Source: Synanceia verrucosa
Lineage: Eukaryota > Chordata > Actinopteri > Perciformes > Synanceiidae
Assembly (NCBI GenBank): GCA_029721515.1
Contig: CM056551.1
Span: 24,848,437-24,912,436, forward strand
Length of the DNA stretch: 64,000 bases
Direction: 5' to 3'
The notes under the pieces were generated by a model. It did no database searches. It saw nothing but the letters and a program-made list of their open reading frames with translations, and was not told the DNA's origin. The translations under genes were made by a program, and so were the position numbers. Of the stretch, positions 37,867-51,075 are shown one piece after another; positions within the stretch are counted from its first letter, which is position 1; each line of letters starts with the position of its first letter.

Positions 37867-37868
37867 TA

Positions 37869-40800
37869 GATGAAACTTTTGTTTGGATTGCAGATACAGT
37901 AACTTTCCCTAAATTGAAACTGATCATTTAGATTTTAAATGACTGTTGGCACTTTGTATCAACTTTCCCTCTGAAAAAAAGATAATCCTCTTTAAAAGTC
38001 ATTGCTTTCTCTGAGAGTAACCTGCTGACTGCCTCAGGAAAAAAGGGATATAATTTTTTTTTCATAAATGACCCCCCAAAAAACAGATGATGTATCTGTG
38101 AGCATATGTGTTTTCAAAATAATTTACTGTAAGCACACTATTTAGCATTCTGTGTGTATTTATAAGCATGCATGTGGTTGCACCTCACCACGATTGTGTT
38201 GCATGTTTTTGTATGTGCGTTTTTTACCGTGTGAGTGTGTGTGAGGGCCTCTCCCGGTGACTGCCTAGGGCAATAGCACAGGATGTAATCCCATGTATGC
38301 CTCCAGTCTCTTAGCTGCCTGCGTAGATGTGGAGGAACGTTTTAGCCCCTGCAGTGTGCCGTAGGGCACAAGTGCTCACCCTCCTGTACTGCTAACAGAC
38401 AGCAGCTGCCTAGTGCAACTCACTTCCCTCCAAAGCTTTCACCATTTGTGTGTGACTCTTTCTACACTCTATCTGTGTGGTACAGTTCAATTTGCAGCAA
38501 TGAGAGATGGCTTAAGGAGGGAGAAATTGACTTTTGACAGCCATTATATTAAAATATGCCCACTTTCACAAATTTGTATCTGTGTCTGGAGGTGAAGAGC
38601 TCTTTCTTTCTTTCTCGCCTGAAAATCAAATCATCTACTTAATGTATAGTCTTATCTTGATTGGCACTTGGTTTTGCGAAAGCAAGGAAGTATAGTGAGT
38701 AAAACATTCTTATGGTGGAGTCAAATGTCACGTATTGGTTGAAAACTGAGTGAAGACATCCTTAGTGCTCAATTCAAGCTCAATGGCAGGAAATCACATT
38801 TCATTTGTCAAATGAATTCAAGGAAACAGTCCAACATGAATAGCTTTGTTCAGTAGGTGCATAGTTATAGAAATCATATCACTTAAAATAAACATCAAGA
38901 GAAGTTATCCAAGCTTCCTCTGTGTTCTTAAAATAGTTGAAGCAGACTTTCTGTTAAAAACTACACAAGCAAGATTGTTATGTGGAAATGTGTCTGTTAT
39001 TTAGGCTTGAAATCACAAAGTGGGGCTTCATCAGGGGAATAATCTCACTGACCCTCCCTTTTGGTCCAGTTTGCTATAATGTGATCAGTATCCAGAAACA
39101 TTGCCTTTCAGAGGGATTGATTATATGGCAGAAATGCCTTTACCATATTATCCTGTCAATGTTATATAATCACCAAATGCTCAATTAACAAGATGGAGGA
39201 ATTGCATTCACTTGATATTGTTACTGGTGCTTTTACCATTTGCTTTGAAACCTGTCATAGCACATTTCTTTTCTGTCCGTGTCCTTATCCTTTCAACTGG
39301 CTTATTATTACCACGGCCTGACCTCCTGGGGCGTATATTGAGAGTTCTGATGAGGTTGTCGAGAAAGGCTGGAGGAGTGACAGGTGGTCTGGATGATAAC
39401 TATCCATCCGCCCCCTTCCATCTCTCCACGGTGCAAGCTTCAACCACTGATCTCATCTCTGAGTTGCAATAGAACACAGCAGAAAGAGAGATCAATAGGT
39501 GTCATAATCGATAGGTTAGAATGAGAAATCACGGACAGGTCAGCTCCAATCGATTCCCTTGTTATTGGATTGCAACCTCTCTGCTGTTGCACGTTGGTCA
39601 TTAACTATGAAACCCTGCAGGATGCCAGCACCCCTGCCTGCTTTTAGTAACATCCACTAATCCTAATTATTAGTTCCGCTCTGGCTGGAGGACCAGACGA
39701 CATTTTCTTCATCTGTGTGTGATGTGTTATGTTATGATATCTTCCTGACCCCTGCACCCCTGACCTGTCTCTCTGTGAGACAGTTCCTCGTTAGGAGAAA
39801 GTCAGCCCACCCCCTGCTGGATGTAGCCGCTGCCATACAACCATCATTACTGAGTGACAATGCTGTATTCGGCTGCCCTGCTGCAAGGTTCTCGAACCAG
39901 CATTCTTGAGCTCCGGGAGGCTATCCTGGATCCGTGTGGGGTCCAGAATGAATCGTGCACCGCACAGCACACAGCAATCCTGGTCCACCATAGAACTTAG
40001 CAAGACCTCCATGTAAGCTCTCAGGTCTGCAGGGGAGGAGGACAGAACCCAGCTGAGTGAAATCTGATTTTCACCTCTGTCTGGACTGGTGTGAAGCTAT
40101 GATGGAGTTCTGATTATCTCGAGAAATATGGTGTCATGTGACAAAAATGGATGTCAGGAACCACCTTAAGATACTGTGCAGCATGGAATGTGGCCATTCT
40201 GTATTTTTAACACGAGTGACACCAAAGAAAAACTTGCACGAGAAAGCAAAGAGCAAAACACAAATGTCCTAAATCAGATGTGGGTTAATTCAAAACAATC
40301 TACAACCCTAATTAAAAAGCCAGATACTGACATGCATGTTCAGTGCTGGAAAAAATCAAGCCTGCAGCGTGGCCAAGCAACTACACGACTCTCTTTTGAC
40401 CCTCTAAACCCGTTTTGTCCAGCACTTCTTCCCTGAAATAGCATTAGCATAAATCTCCAGCCCATAGAGGTAATGATGGCGTGAAATTATGGCTGCCTCA
40501 GCAGACCTTATTCCCCTCTGTGCTCTCCCTCCCTCTGGGTCCAAGGCCTCAGCCTTCGACTGAGACCATCTCCCAACCTTCTTTCTCTCCATCCTCTCCC
40601 TCTCTCTTCTCCTTTGCCTCCTGGTTCCATTCAAAGGGAATGTGTAACTGAATTTGAAATTGAGTGCCCTTCTTTCAAGGACCACAGCTAATGAGACGTT
40701 TTGCCTTGAAATCTGGGCTGGATGGGGGGGGAGACCCTGATGGGTGAGGCCTGGAGATGATAGCCGCCCTGTACGTCAGGTGTAAGGCTGTCCAGATCTC

Positions 40801-43240
40801 TTATCGCTGAGATGGAAAAAGGTGGCTTCTATAGGTGAGAGAAATTAGGATAAGCTTTTATAGAATAGACAGACACCCTTCTCTTGGTCACCTGGGGCTA
40901 CCATTATGAACCTGAAATAGTATGCCCGTGTGATCTACATCTCTGGGCAAAGAGAAGACAGACAAGAGCCAGGCCTCCCGGTTTGCATACATGTATTAGG
41001 AGACATAGTGGGACAAAAAGAAGCCCATAAGGGTCTGGAGAGAGATAGGAGGTGACAATTAGATTGAGATGGAGGAAAGTAGACTGGAGTGGGTCAGGTG
41101 GAGCTGAGGAAGGATGGAGTGTGGAGAGATGGAGAAGAGAGTCAAAGAGATGGAAAAAGGGGGTCTGGCCCATAGAAACAGGTATACTTGACAGTTTGCG
41201 GTCTGGGGATCATCCGAGACACGCTGCATGGGTGCAATGATGAAAGGAATCGAGAGCTTTGCGTCCTAGGGGTTCTCCCTTTAATCAGGGGCCCTGAAGA
41301 GAGAACCTTGCAGCCTATGGGCCCCTGGCCGCCGCTAGCCACTGTCATGCTAATGAAAGAGGCTCAGGGTGTGAATGGAGAAGCTAGCTTGTTACCAGCG
41401 TGCTAATTAATGCATGCAGCAGGGGTGTGCGTGTGAGTGAGGGGTTTTTATGCATTTTAATGAGGTCTCTATGTAAGTGTGACCGTGTGCATGTGTGTCA
41501 GGATGACAGGGATTTGAGGCACGTGAGTGAGACGGATTTAAAAATGGGGGCTTTAGGGTGCAGAAAACAGCAGATGCATCATGGAGGAGTGCTGAAATAA
41601 TTTGTTGGGAATTACCTGAAATCAAAAGTCTGGTTCGAGTCTGCTCTCAACATCATCTTCTGTTCTGTAATAAGATGCTTTTCAGCTTCAAAGTAAACAG
41701 CACACTATGGGCCACTGCAGACTGCATTGCCTATAAACTCAAAAAGGTGTGCAGATCCTGTGTATTTTATCATTGTTTAAAACTGACCAAGAACTATAAT
41801 TAATCAATGTTATTATTACTAGTATTATTTACAATGCAGAGCATCTAACTGATTCCCTCAGCTGCAACCTGCAGTGTCTTCATAACTGTGAGTCGAAACA
41901 ATCCTGTCTGATTTACTTTCTCACGACGAGCTGCATCCCATTGTCTGCTGTTTATCTTATGTCTGTCATGTTCCAGACTATATGACATAGAATTATCCTT
42001 GGAGATCTGGTAAGGGCCTCACCCCAGACAACCCTTTCTGTCTACCCGGCGTTCCCACGGATGTATAGATGAGGAACTTGTGGATGGCCATAGGCGCAGC
42101 ATATGGCTCTAGGCGGGAGCATTGTTCTGAGCTGTTTGCGTTAGATGAAAAAAATGGCATTGTTGCACGTGTCACTCTGACAAGACATAGGGGCGTGTCG
42201 TGTGTCAGGGCATAGGGAATGCCATCGAAGTCCATGACCTTTTAATTTGCCGGTGGCCTCTCCCACAGACCTCTGCATCGGCCGTAAGTGCCCTATTCTG
42301 TGATTTGGAACTCTATCAATCTCATCAGTACTGACAAGGGACGTGTTTGCTAAATTCAATTTGACTGATGTAACCCAGGAGGAAAATCCATAAGTAGAGG
42401 TTTGTTATAAAATGCAGACATGTATAAAAATATTTCCACTATGGGAGCTGAGATAAATTAGGTTAAATGCTGAGAGGTTATAGCCTGTGAGAGAATTACT
42501 ACAAGGCCGTAAATGTGAAATTGTCATCTTTGAAGAATGGAAATTATTTTCTAGAGCATCAACATGAATATCTCAGAGGATGTGACCCAGTACAGACGTG
42601 ATACACTAATGAAATATGCTCTACTTTTCCCCATCAATCAGTTTACGCACAATTTGAACAGCCACTTGGAGTTTTAGATAGTTAAAGGCCTTATCTTTTG
42701 CAGAAAGGCAACAACAAAGTCAAGTATTATTTAGAGTAGCAGAGTAATATTGAGAGTAGATGCATATAAATAACCTTTAATTAGTGGCAACGTCCTTCAT
42801 GCATTTCTGCTCTGTCCATTTTCTAGGCAGCTACTTTGGTGTGAACAGCGGACAAAAGAAAATAGTGTAGGTCGCTGTCTCGCGTCACGAGTGCATACAG
42901 TGGAGGACCCAATGTTTTGTTCCACCAGCAGTGCCGCCCATATCCCATTCTACCCCCAACCTTGTCCACCCTGTAAAGTGCCATTATAAAAATGTCAAGG
43001 GGTCCCTCTCTCTCACCCTGCCTGTCAAAATCATGTGCCATTATGCAAATCAATGTGTGAACACACACTCTTAAGATTTACATAGGCTATATGTGCTATA
43101 GGCAGTGGTGAATTCACATGATTACAGAATTAATCCCAGAGATGGGCCTTCATACCGCATGTATACATTTATGAAAATGAGGGAATATTTTACATTTGCC
43201 CTTGAAGATTAAAACATCATCACTGCATTAACATACATGC
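37869..43240. other. Gene-free stretch
   Basis: No coding exon is recognisable. Open frames near 40404-40685 and 41142-41406 have no domains. An octamer ATGCAAAT lies at 43043-43050. Otherwise it is mixed intergenic sequence with short TG/GTGTGAG runs near 38230. Confidence 0.45.
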
Positions 43241-43440
43241 AGCAGCTCTGGCTCAGGTGGTAGAGCGACTGACCACTAACCACAGGGTTGAGGGTTCGAT
43301 ATCTCTTAGTCACGTGTCTTGGGCAAGACAATGCACCCTTAGTCGCTCTCAGTGGGCAGGACAGCATCTTGCATGGCACCTCCATCATCATCAGTGTATG
43401 TGAATGGGTGGATTTAAGTCTGTAAATCTGTAAGATTGAT
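43241..43440 (+). mobile_element. tRNA-derived SINE
   Basis: The segment opens with a tRNA-like head: an RNA polymerase III A box (TGGCTCAGGTGG, 43249-43260) and B box (GGTTCGATATC, 43293-43303), 32 bp apart. A body with 'cttgggcaagacaatgcac' follows, a block I know from abundant teleost SINEs (usual form CTTGGGCAAGACACTGAACC). The copy ends in A/T-rich sequence near 43440, and a (TTA)n tract follows. The tRNA part is diverged and is not a functional tRNA gene. Confidence 0.8.
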
Positions 43441-46222
43441 ATAATTATTGTTATTATTATTAATAATAATCCAAATAATACTGTATAAAATTTCATCATT
43501 TCGCTATATATAATGACTTTACAGACATTTATTTCAATGTAATTCTTTGAGATTGCCACTTTAAGGTAGAGAAGTGAAATGTAATTGCATTGGATTTACC
43601 ATCATTTTCAACAAGATAAATATTTAACATATTTAAGTTAATATTTAAATATAAAGATATTTTCTGTCCAGAGGCTGATTAATTCCTGTTGACAGCATTT
43701 TCTGCCAGTTTTCTGCAGCAAAATAAGCACTTTCCATTTACTATTAATTCTTTCAATATAAAGTTGTTTAATAAATAATATAGCTTAACAAAGGACTTAC
43801 AGCAGCAGAGTTAGAAGCAAATAGAAATATGAACAAATGCAAATCTGTTTGGCCTCCAGTTCAATTCAGCTCAGTCACCCAGACTCATGCTCACATCTGA
43901 ATTTATTCTTCAAGCTAAGAGGATTTTCTTCCATTGATACGTTTATTGATGGAATCATACTAAATGGTCCAGTACCAGCACACCCTTAAATCTGGTTTAA
44001 AGTGATTTTCTCAGTGACTATTAGGTAGAAGTGCATATGTGATTTTATCCTTTTACATTTCTTAACTCTTTCCTCTTTCACTGGTCATAAATGGCTGTGT
44101 TGAGTGCAGTGGTTCTGCAGAAATGGAAATAGTGTGCATGAGAAAAAGGGGGGCCTAAAAGGTAGAAATATGTAATTTTTGGTCAAAAGCATGATTATAT
44201 ATGAAGTGGAGGTCAACCCAATGTAACCATTTGGAGCGAGGATCATTAAAGCCATTTACTATGACTTTCACTGCATCTCTTCTTCAGTAATGACAGAGGT
44301 CTTCCTACTGAGAGCAAGTGAAAAGAGTTGTATATCCTTCTGGTGCTGCTGTACAATACAGAACGTTACATTACGGAAAATCAAGAAAGGACAGATATAT
44401 TCGCTGCTCTATGACACATCATGGTATCCATTAGCGGGAGGGAGAACACAAGAGAAGAAAGACAGGGAGAAAGGGAGAATGAAATAGAGATCGGGCCCTC
44501 TGTTTTGACAGCCGTGAACCAGAATATTGCTCTATTGTTTGTTTCTCAGAGCAGAGGAGTCATGGATGTGGTTTGAGTGACAGTGAGTCAGATGTACACT
44601 GACATGTAGAGCTGCTTCACATTTCCTCTAATTGCTCCGCATTGCCCGAGCTTGGCACACATGTAGAGCATGGTAAGAGGCGTCTCTTTTTAGGTCGAAA
44701 CAGAGGGTGCTGTGATTTGGCATACAAAGAGAAAAGAAGGCACGGGAGGGAAGAAGAAGAGGAGGAGGAGGAGGAGAAGGGCTTGAAGAGGAGGCATTCT
44801 ATTATTCTGATAGACTGCTCTGAAGGACAGAGAGGTGATGGCCTTGCTTGTACAACTCTGTGGCATAATAATGTCCTGCATTAAATCTCTGGCCAGTTGA
44901 AGCATAGATAGAGTGCCACCACAGCAGATATATATGACATCAGGTACATAATACCAGTCAGGTGTCAGTGATGCAAGCTGTAGGTTTTGAGGAAATAGCC
45001 AAGTAGAAACAAAGAAGGGGATGCGAAGGGCACAAGGCAGTGGCACACGTAGCGTCGGTTGTGATTCATGGTGTGCTGAAAAGCTCTGAGATTGGAGGAA
45101 ATCCTTGCAAGGGAGGGGAAAAGGCTCTATCCTAGCTGATGCTATTTTAATTAAATAGTTGCTAGGTTACATCGTGCAGAACGACAGGGGTGGGTGGTGT
45201 GGCACAGGCACCCGGGTGAAGGGAATGATGTGTGTGTGAGGGGGACACGTCCCTGAACAATGAAAGCACATCCCTTTTTCCACACCCAATCTATAATAAG
45301 GATTTCAAATGTGAGACATATTGACATGAAATACAGTGAGAGCGATTTTACACTCTCTAAAACTCTCCCCATCCCTCTCTCTCTCTCTCTCTCTCTCCAT
45401 ATTTGTCTGTCTTTCTCATTTTACTCTCTCAGATCAGAGTGTGGGGGGAAGCCCCCTTTCATCTCTGTGACAGTGCTATTCACCTCCACTGGTGACTTAC
45501 CAAGGACTACTGCTCCCATTACACCCTGGGATGCCCGGTCGTGGAGGATGCCATGGGTCAGTGTGCCCTGGCAACCACTCCTGTTTTAGACCATCCCCCC
45601 CCCTTCCCAACACACACACCTCCTCCAGTCTCCTCCATCCCTCCACTCCTGACTTCGTCCAGGACTGACCACACAGAAACCCAGACAGGGCACTGATGGA
45701 TGGGGTTAGAGACAGCAAAGAGTGCCTTGATGTTGGAAATAAATCTGACAGACCCCACTGGATAAGGCCAAGCATAATCTTTCTCATTGACTTCAGGCTG
45801 AAGTGTGTGTATGGGTTGGTCCTCTTTTTCCACACCTTTTACTTTATTTTCAACTCCCTCCCTCATCTCCACCTCGGCCTTTCTTTCCCACCTCCTCTCC
45901 TTGCCTCTGTGCCAGCAGAGATAATGCCATAATTTACAGCTATGTATTGTAGAAGGTGAATGATAGTTGCGTTTCTAGCTTAATATGCATTCACAGCAAC
46001 CAGATAATAGTCTTTTTGTAGGAAGAATAAAAGAAATACCTTCAAAAGAAACTGAGCATTTTGATGTTATATACTTTCCTCCTAATGTGCTAAAAGTGAA
46101 ATATAACACTCAGGTCTTTCATTAGAAGCTAAATGATAACAATGAAAGTATGCTACATATTTTTCTATGGCGGCTTATTTTTTTTTATATTCCAGTCTCT
46201 TATAGAGCTAGCTTAAATAAAG

Positions 46223-46226
<4 letters not shown>
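43441..46226. other. Gene-free stretch
   Basis: (ATT)n low complexity lies at about 43441-43472, an octamer ATGCAAAT at 43837-43844, a (GAA/GAG)n purine tract at 44745-44780 and a (CT)n at about 45375-45397. Frames near 44690-45046 and 45497-45872 are chance readings of the purine and pyrimidine tracts. No exon is recognisable. Confidence 0.45.
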
Positions 46227-46262
<36 letters not shown>

Positions 46263-46265
46263 ACA
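46227..46265. repeat. (CA)n microsatellite
   Basis: About 15 CA units followed by 'gacacaca'. Confidence 0.95.
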
Positions 46266-46398
46266 TTGCATGTCTTTTGGAAAAAAAAAACATCCACTCT
46301 TGATGAATTTACATCATCAATATGTATTCAATGTCTCAGTCACAAACAATCTCACAAAAAATTTCCTATTTTCCTTCATTTCTATGTCTCCCCAGCAG

Positions 46399-46574
46399 AC
46401 AGTGCAGAAAAAAAGAAGAGCCTGGAGCAACAGTATGAGTTTCTGCACCAAGAGGAGCTGGGGGCCCTTCTAGTGTCCAGGGGCCGGTTTCCCCTCGGGA
46501 CTCCTCTAAATGACTCCAGTGACCTCCCTGGTGGTTGGCAGCAGGTCGCAGTGAGAGGTCAGAGGGTGGTTTGA
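46399..46574 (+). CDS. Candidate terminal coding exon, unidentified
   Basis: A pyrimidine-rich tract ('ttccttcatttctatgtctc') ends in a tandem CAGCAG acceptor at 46393-46398. The following segment is open to a TGA at 46572-46574. It begins DSAEKKKSLEQQYEFLHQEE and ends GWQQVAVRGQRVV, with strongly gene-like codon choice (CTG, GAG, CAG, GTG). An ATTAAA lies at 46726-46731. I do not recognise the protein and found no upstream partner exon. It may be a terminal exon of a gene or transcript starting to the left, or a fossil coding fragment. It could also be chance, since it is under 60 codons. Confidence 0.3.
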
Positions 46575-49500
46575 AGCAACGTGGTGTCAATAGACAAACA
46601 GGATCAAACAGTAAATTAACTCTCTGAACGAGGTCACGTTTTGAATTCTGTTTGAAGAATTGACAAGATTACTGATGTCATGGAAATTAGATTTATTCAT
46701 GGACAGTTTTTGAATTTGGCCTCCTATTAAAAATTATTTTTTTTTATTTTGGGTTTCATCTCATATCTCAGAAAATGTACAAATTTGTGCTCAATTTAGT
46801 TTTGGAGGCATGCAATATAATTTTGAATATACAGATAGAATGATGAATGTGCTTTTTTTGTCTTTACTGAGTCAAATCCAATGGACTGGGGACCACAGTG
46901 TAACAATTAAAAACAATTAACACAATGCTCAGTGTTTGTACATTTTTTTAAAAAAATATTTTTTCACATATCTATTTTTTTTCTATCTCCCAGAAGAAAT
47001 ATCACTACTGCATGTATATCCATATCATCTAAACTTATCTGTGAGGAAAGTATTCAAAATCTTGCAGAAAACATCCATGCTATTTACGGTACAAGCAATG
47101 AAGTGTCTCTGGTACATACCAAATGACATAAATTGTTCCCTTTATCCAGAGTAATGTTCCTAATTTGCCGTCTTCATTCCAGTCACTTTTACATTTCCTG
47201 CAACAGTACAGAGTTACATTGTCTTAATTAGGAACCTATACAACAATGTGGGGCTGCACTGCTCTGTGAATGCAATGTGCATCATACGCCTAATAAAATA
47301 TAATGCTCAAAATTAAGTCTGTTGGACTTGAGGCACGCAGAACAACAGGATCCCTGAAGCAAAATGGTTTCAGTTGTGAGAGTGTGTACCCATGTGGATA
47401 AGCGTGTGTGTTTATAAGGCTTTGCATTTACTCAAGCATCGAACTACAAAGGAAGCAATTACAGAAATATGTTTGTTACTGTATTAATTCTTTCTTTGGA
47501 ATAGAAATGAATGAAGCCCTGAGAAGAAAAATGTGATGTACGCTGCAGCTCCTTTGTCCTAGTTTGAGCACCATATTCACCAAAGTGCATCAAAGTGTCA
47601 GCACTTCAAAAATGAAAAATGGATGAGGACAATGGTGCATTTCTCACAATTTTTCTAATAAACTGTCAATCAAGCTGCTCCATGAATGACACTAATATCA
47701 TATGATGCAGCATTCCATATCAAAGATCTCATCGATGCTCGTTCCCCCTTTGGCTCAATCTGAGGCCTGTCCTCCCCTCTTATTATCACTATCATCATTC
47801 GGACATGAAAGGAGAGAAACAAGTGCTGCACCATTGCCAAGGAGAAACCTTGATCTTGGAGCATTTGCATTCGCCACCTTGTTCCACTGGATATATGAAC
47901 GTGTTACCAAGGAGCTCTCTGATTGGATGGCGTTGAAAAGCTGGCATTCTGCTAATGCTCAAAGCAAGCAGCCCCCACTCCTCCACACACTGTCACACTC
48001 AGTTGGTGGCACTAGGGGGCAGTCCACTCTGTTGGTTGTTATTGTGAAAGGGGGACCTCCACATCAGGATTTTCATCAAGAAAAATAGGACATGGCAAGA
48101 GTTTAAATACACATATAATTCATTTTTAATTCATGTTGATTCCTTGAAAATCTATTAGGCTTCCGAGAGCTTAATGTTCTGCCTTTTCACCATGAAAGAC
48201 ATTAAGCTGTGGTAGGCTAATTAATATGGGACATACCATTAATTTGTTAAACAGTAAAGCACAGTTTTCCCAGTGAATCACGGATTACATATAAAAGACA
48301 GCGAACATGAAAATCACTCGTCTTAGTGAATATTCCTCTCAAGAGGAGTGTAAAGCTAAAGTTAAACACATCTTAATGACGCAATAGGAGATATTTGCTG
48401 CTAATATATCTGGTGGTCAGTGGGCATGCCAGTGTTTCTGAATGCACCTTGAGTTCTATCTGTGAAAAGCTGCACTGTCATCATTTTAAGTCACAATAAT
48501 ATTAAAAAGGCTAAGATGTGTTAGGAATAACAAAACAACATATGATCTTTGAAAAAGGTTAAAAGGGGAAGAAATTTTACAAAAGCAATTAATCTTAGTG
48601 CTAAATACACAGACATACACACTTTTGAAGGGGCTATACTGTAGCAGTGTGTCCGTGGCTCACCGGAGTGTCTATCAGAGGCTGCTGATTAAGCATGGAA
48701 ACCCCCAAGGAACAATGTTCATCTGGAGATGAATTAATGTAAGAGCAGTGGTGATTACCATGAGGGCAGTCAGCCATTTCATATTTCCAGCACGAGGCAC
48801 TGGACCTCAAATCCTAACCATGGCGGCATTTACATGTATGCGAGAAACTCTTGTTTCTTACTCCCTGCTTTGCACTGATGACTGCCGCACATTTAACTAA
48901 ATGAGCTCTTAACAGATAAATAGTATTTCTCTTATGTGTGAGAATGGTTCAGAATCAGTGTGTCAGTGGGATAACATGGGGAAATAAAAGTCACTTTGGT
49001 CCTCCACAATGCCACGTCATCTTAAATGTGAATCCTGGCTTTCTGTATAATGTTGTATGTTATGCTCTTTGCCAACTGACATAGAAAAAAAAAAGAGTCA
49101 AACCCTGTAGATTTTTTCCTAACATGATTCAAACGAAATCCAAAATTTTATTTTCTACTGTATATTTGATATAATTCATTGCTAAACATAACATCCACAC
49201 TAACTCAATACAATTTCAAACACAGCGTGATACACTGAATTGTTCCTGTCTGCAAATTTTCACAATAAAAGTGTGATTCAAATTGTCATTGTATCATCGC
49301 AAATCTTTTATGCTGTTTGTCCTAAATAAATTTGTATTAAATAAAATATGATCTGAAATCCCACTTGCTAAAGACGCTTAAACGTTTTGGGCCACATTCT
49401 CAGTTGTCATGGTAATGAAAAAACAATAATTGCATATATTAAGTATAAGACAATTGCTAAATGCTAATCTCGGGAAAGCTATGCAACCTTTTCTGTTCTT

Positions 49501-51075
49501 CTTTTCATAATCTTGTCATAATTTAGAGGTATCATTGTAAAGAAAGTCTATAAAAAAAAAAGTGAAAACAGGTTAGAGGAGTGCAAAGTGTTCTCCTTTA
49601 GCCCATTTACGATCCAAGGTCAGGTCAGTCATGAAGTACGGCTGCCGCCTCTCACAATCAACATGAGGGTGGAATCACCTCTGTGTCACACTGAAAGCCC
49701 ACTATTACAGCGTCACCGCTAAAGAAGCTTCTCAGTTCTTCTGGCTGTGTTGGGGATGGAAAGGTGGGGGTCTCTGCTCCCCTTCCTGAAGTGAAGCTCC
49801 ACACCACTCTGCGGAGACGGGACCACGGTGAATAGGCCCCACTCAAGAGGAATAAAGGAACCTCTCCACTGGTTTGTTTTGGAAGCTGTCTTATTGATCT
49901 GTCTACCTATGAATGAATGCATCGGCCCAGTTTTCCCGCTTGGGGGGACAATGGTACTCGAGGCCTACATTAACTGGCCCGATGTTATTCCCTGAGAATG
50001 GTGTGCATTAAGGGGAGTTTGGGAGCGTTTGTCATTTCACCCCCCCCCCTAATCCACAAACCTTCCGCACAAGAATAGAGAAGCCAAACTAAGAAAAGCA
50101 AATCAATGTTTGCACAAGGACATGACATACTCCATAAGTAGACTGATGCTGAAGCACAATGACTGCACCATTATTCAAAGACTATTAAAAAAGACAATTT
50201 TAAATCTTGCCCGAGACCTTGAAAACCCCAAAAAGTAGCCTGTTGGAGCGAGTTTTCACATACAAAATACATCACAATGCTGTTTAAAGAAAGGGACATC
50301 TGTAGGGACCTATTTTGTAACTCAGGGTCCAACATGTGAATTTGAAAATGGTATATCATAGTTTCCTTCAAGTATGAATTCAACACCGCACCACAAAAAG
50401 CAGCTCTGCAGTGAAAGCCAAAAAGATGTAGAAAACAACACCACTTTTATTCAAGTTATTGAGCAGTTTTCTACACTCGATTTAAAAAAAAAGGAAAAAT
50501 GGGCAGATTTTCCTCACTCTGTTCCATTATTTCCTGTTTGATATTTTTGATATATCACAGGACCTCAAACAAGTAAACACACAATATGCCAAAAAATCAG
50601 CTTATTGTTCTTGACCACATTTCAAGGACTTTTACTCCTGTTAGAATGAGATGGAGACAAGAGTCAATGAACTATTTTACAACGAGTCTTTGGTGAGGCT
50701 TCATTTCTGAAGCTGTTAGTCATTCTCTTGAACGGCCCACAGTGGCATCAGACTGCAGTGGGAATACTGACTTGCTGTCATTTGGGTAATTTATCAAAGT
50801 GAATATGAATATATGAAACACCCAGACCCAGTTTCTCTGCAGCACTTAATGACTGTGACCAATAAATCCATCTGAGATTTCTACTTCTTAAAACTGTAAG
50901 CCGACCTAATTATGAACCGTTCTTCACACACTAAAAGCAAATGCTTATACATGCGTGCATTGAATTCACCATTAGTTCACAATAAATACAGCCACGTCCC
51001 TGTTGTGATGCTGCTGAGGTCATATATGAAGTCAGTGAGCCTGTAGAGCATTAAGATACAATAAAAAAAAAGGAC
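46575..51075. other. Gene-free stretch
   Basis: No coding exon is recognised. It contains an octamer ATTTGCAT at 47863-47870 in a repeat-free block (47700-48060), a weak RFX-type palindrome at 49403-49416, and overlapping AGGTCA half sites at 49617-49627. The right part should lie downstream of the tmem161b poly(A) site. Confidence 0.45.
46726..46731 (+). terminator. ATTAAA polyadenylation signal candidate
   Basis: Located 152 bp past the stop codon of the exon candidate at 46399-46574. Weak support only; the region is A/T-rich. Confidence 0.25.

Larger units (their letters stand above)
36261..37868 (-). mobile_element. Tc1/mariner-type transposon, complete ends
   Basis: The element spans 36263-37866 between TA dinucleotides (36261-36262 and 37867-37868), the Tc1 target-site duplication. 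Its terminal inverted repeats (36263-36313 and 37816-37866) begin CAGTCATGG and are identical over 51 bp, with weaker similarity continuing inward. The element is about 1.6 kb, normal for the superfamily. The transposase lies on the minus strand and is interrupted by two frameshifts. Perfect ends with a broken gene suggest a fairly recent but autonomously dead copy. It could still be moved by a transposase made elsewhere. Confidence 0.97.

Noticed and set aside
43241..43320. tRNA gene
   Set aside because: A and B boxes are present, but the acceptor and anticodon stems do not pair and the body continues as a SINE.
47702..48088. 128-codon plus-strand frame
   Set aside because: No recognisable domain or splice context. 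The region looks more like an enhancer (octamer at 47863) than an exon.
12481..51075. miR-9 precursor expected from mammalian synteny
   Set aside because: I looked for the mature word and its complementary arm on both strands by eye and did not find it; a computed search would be decisive.
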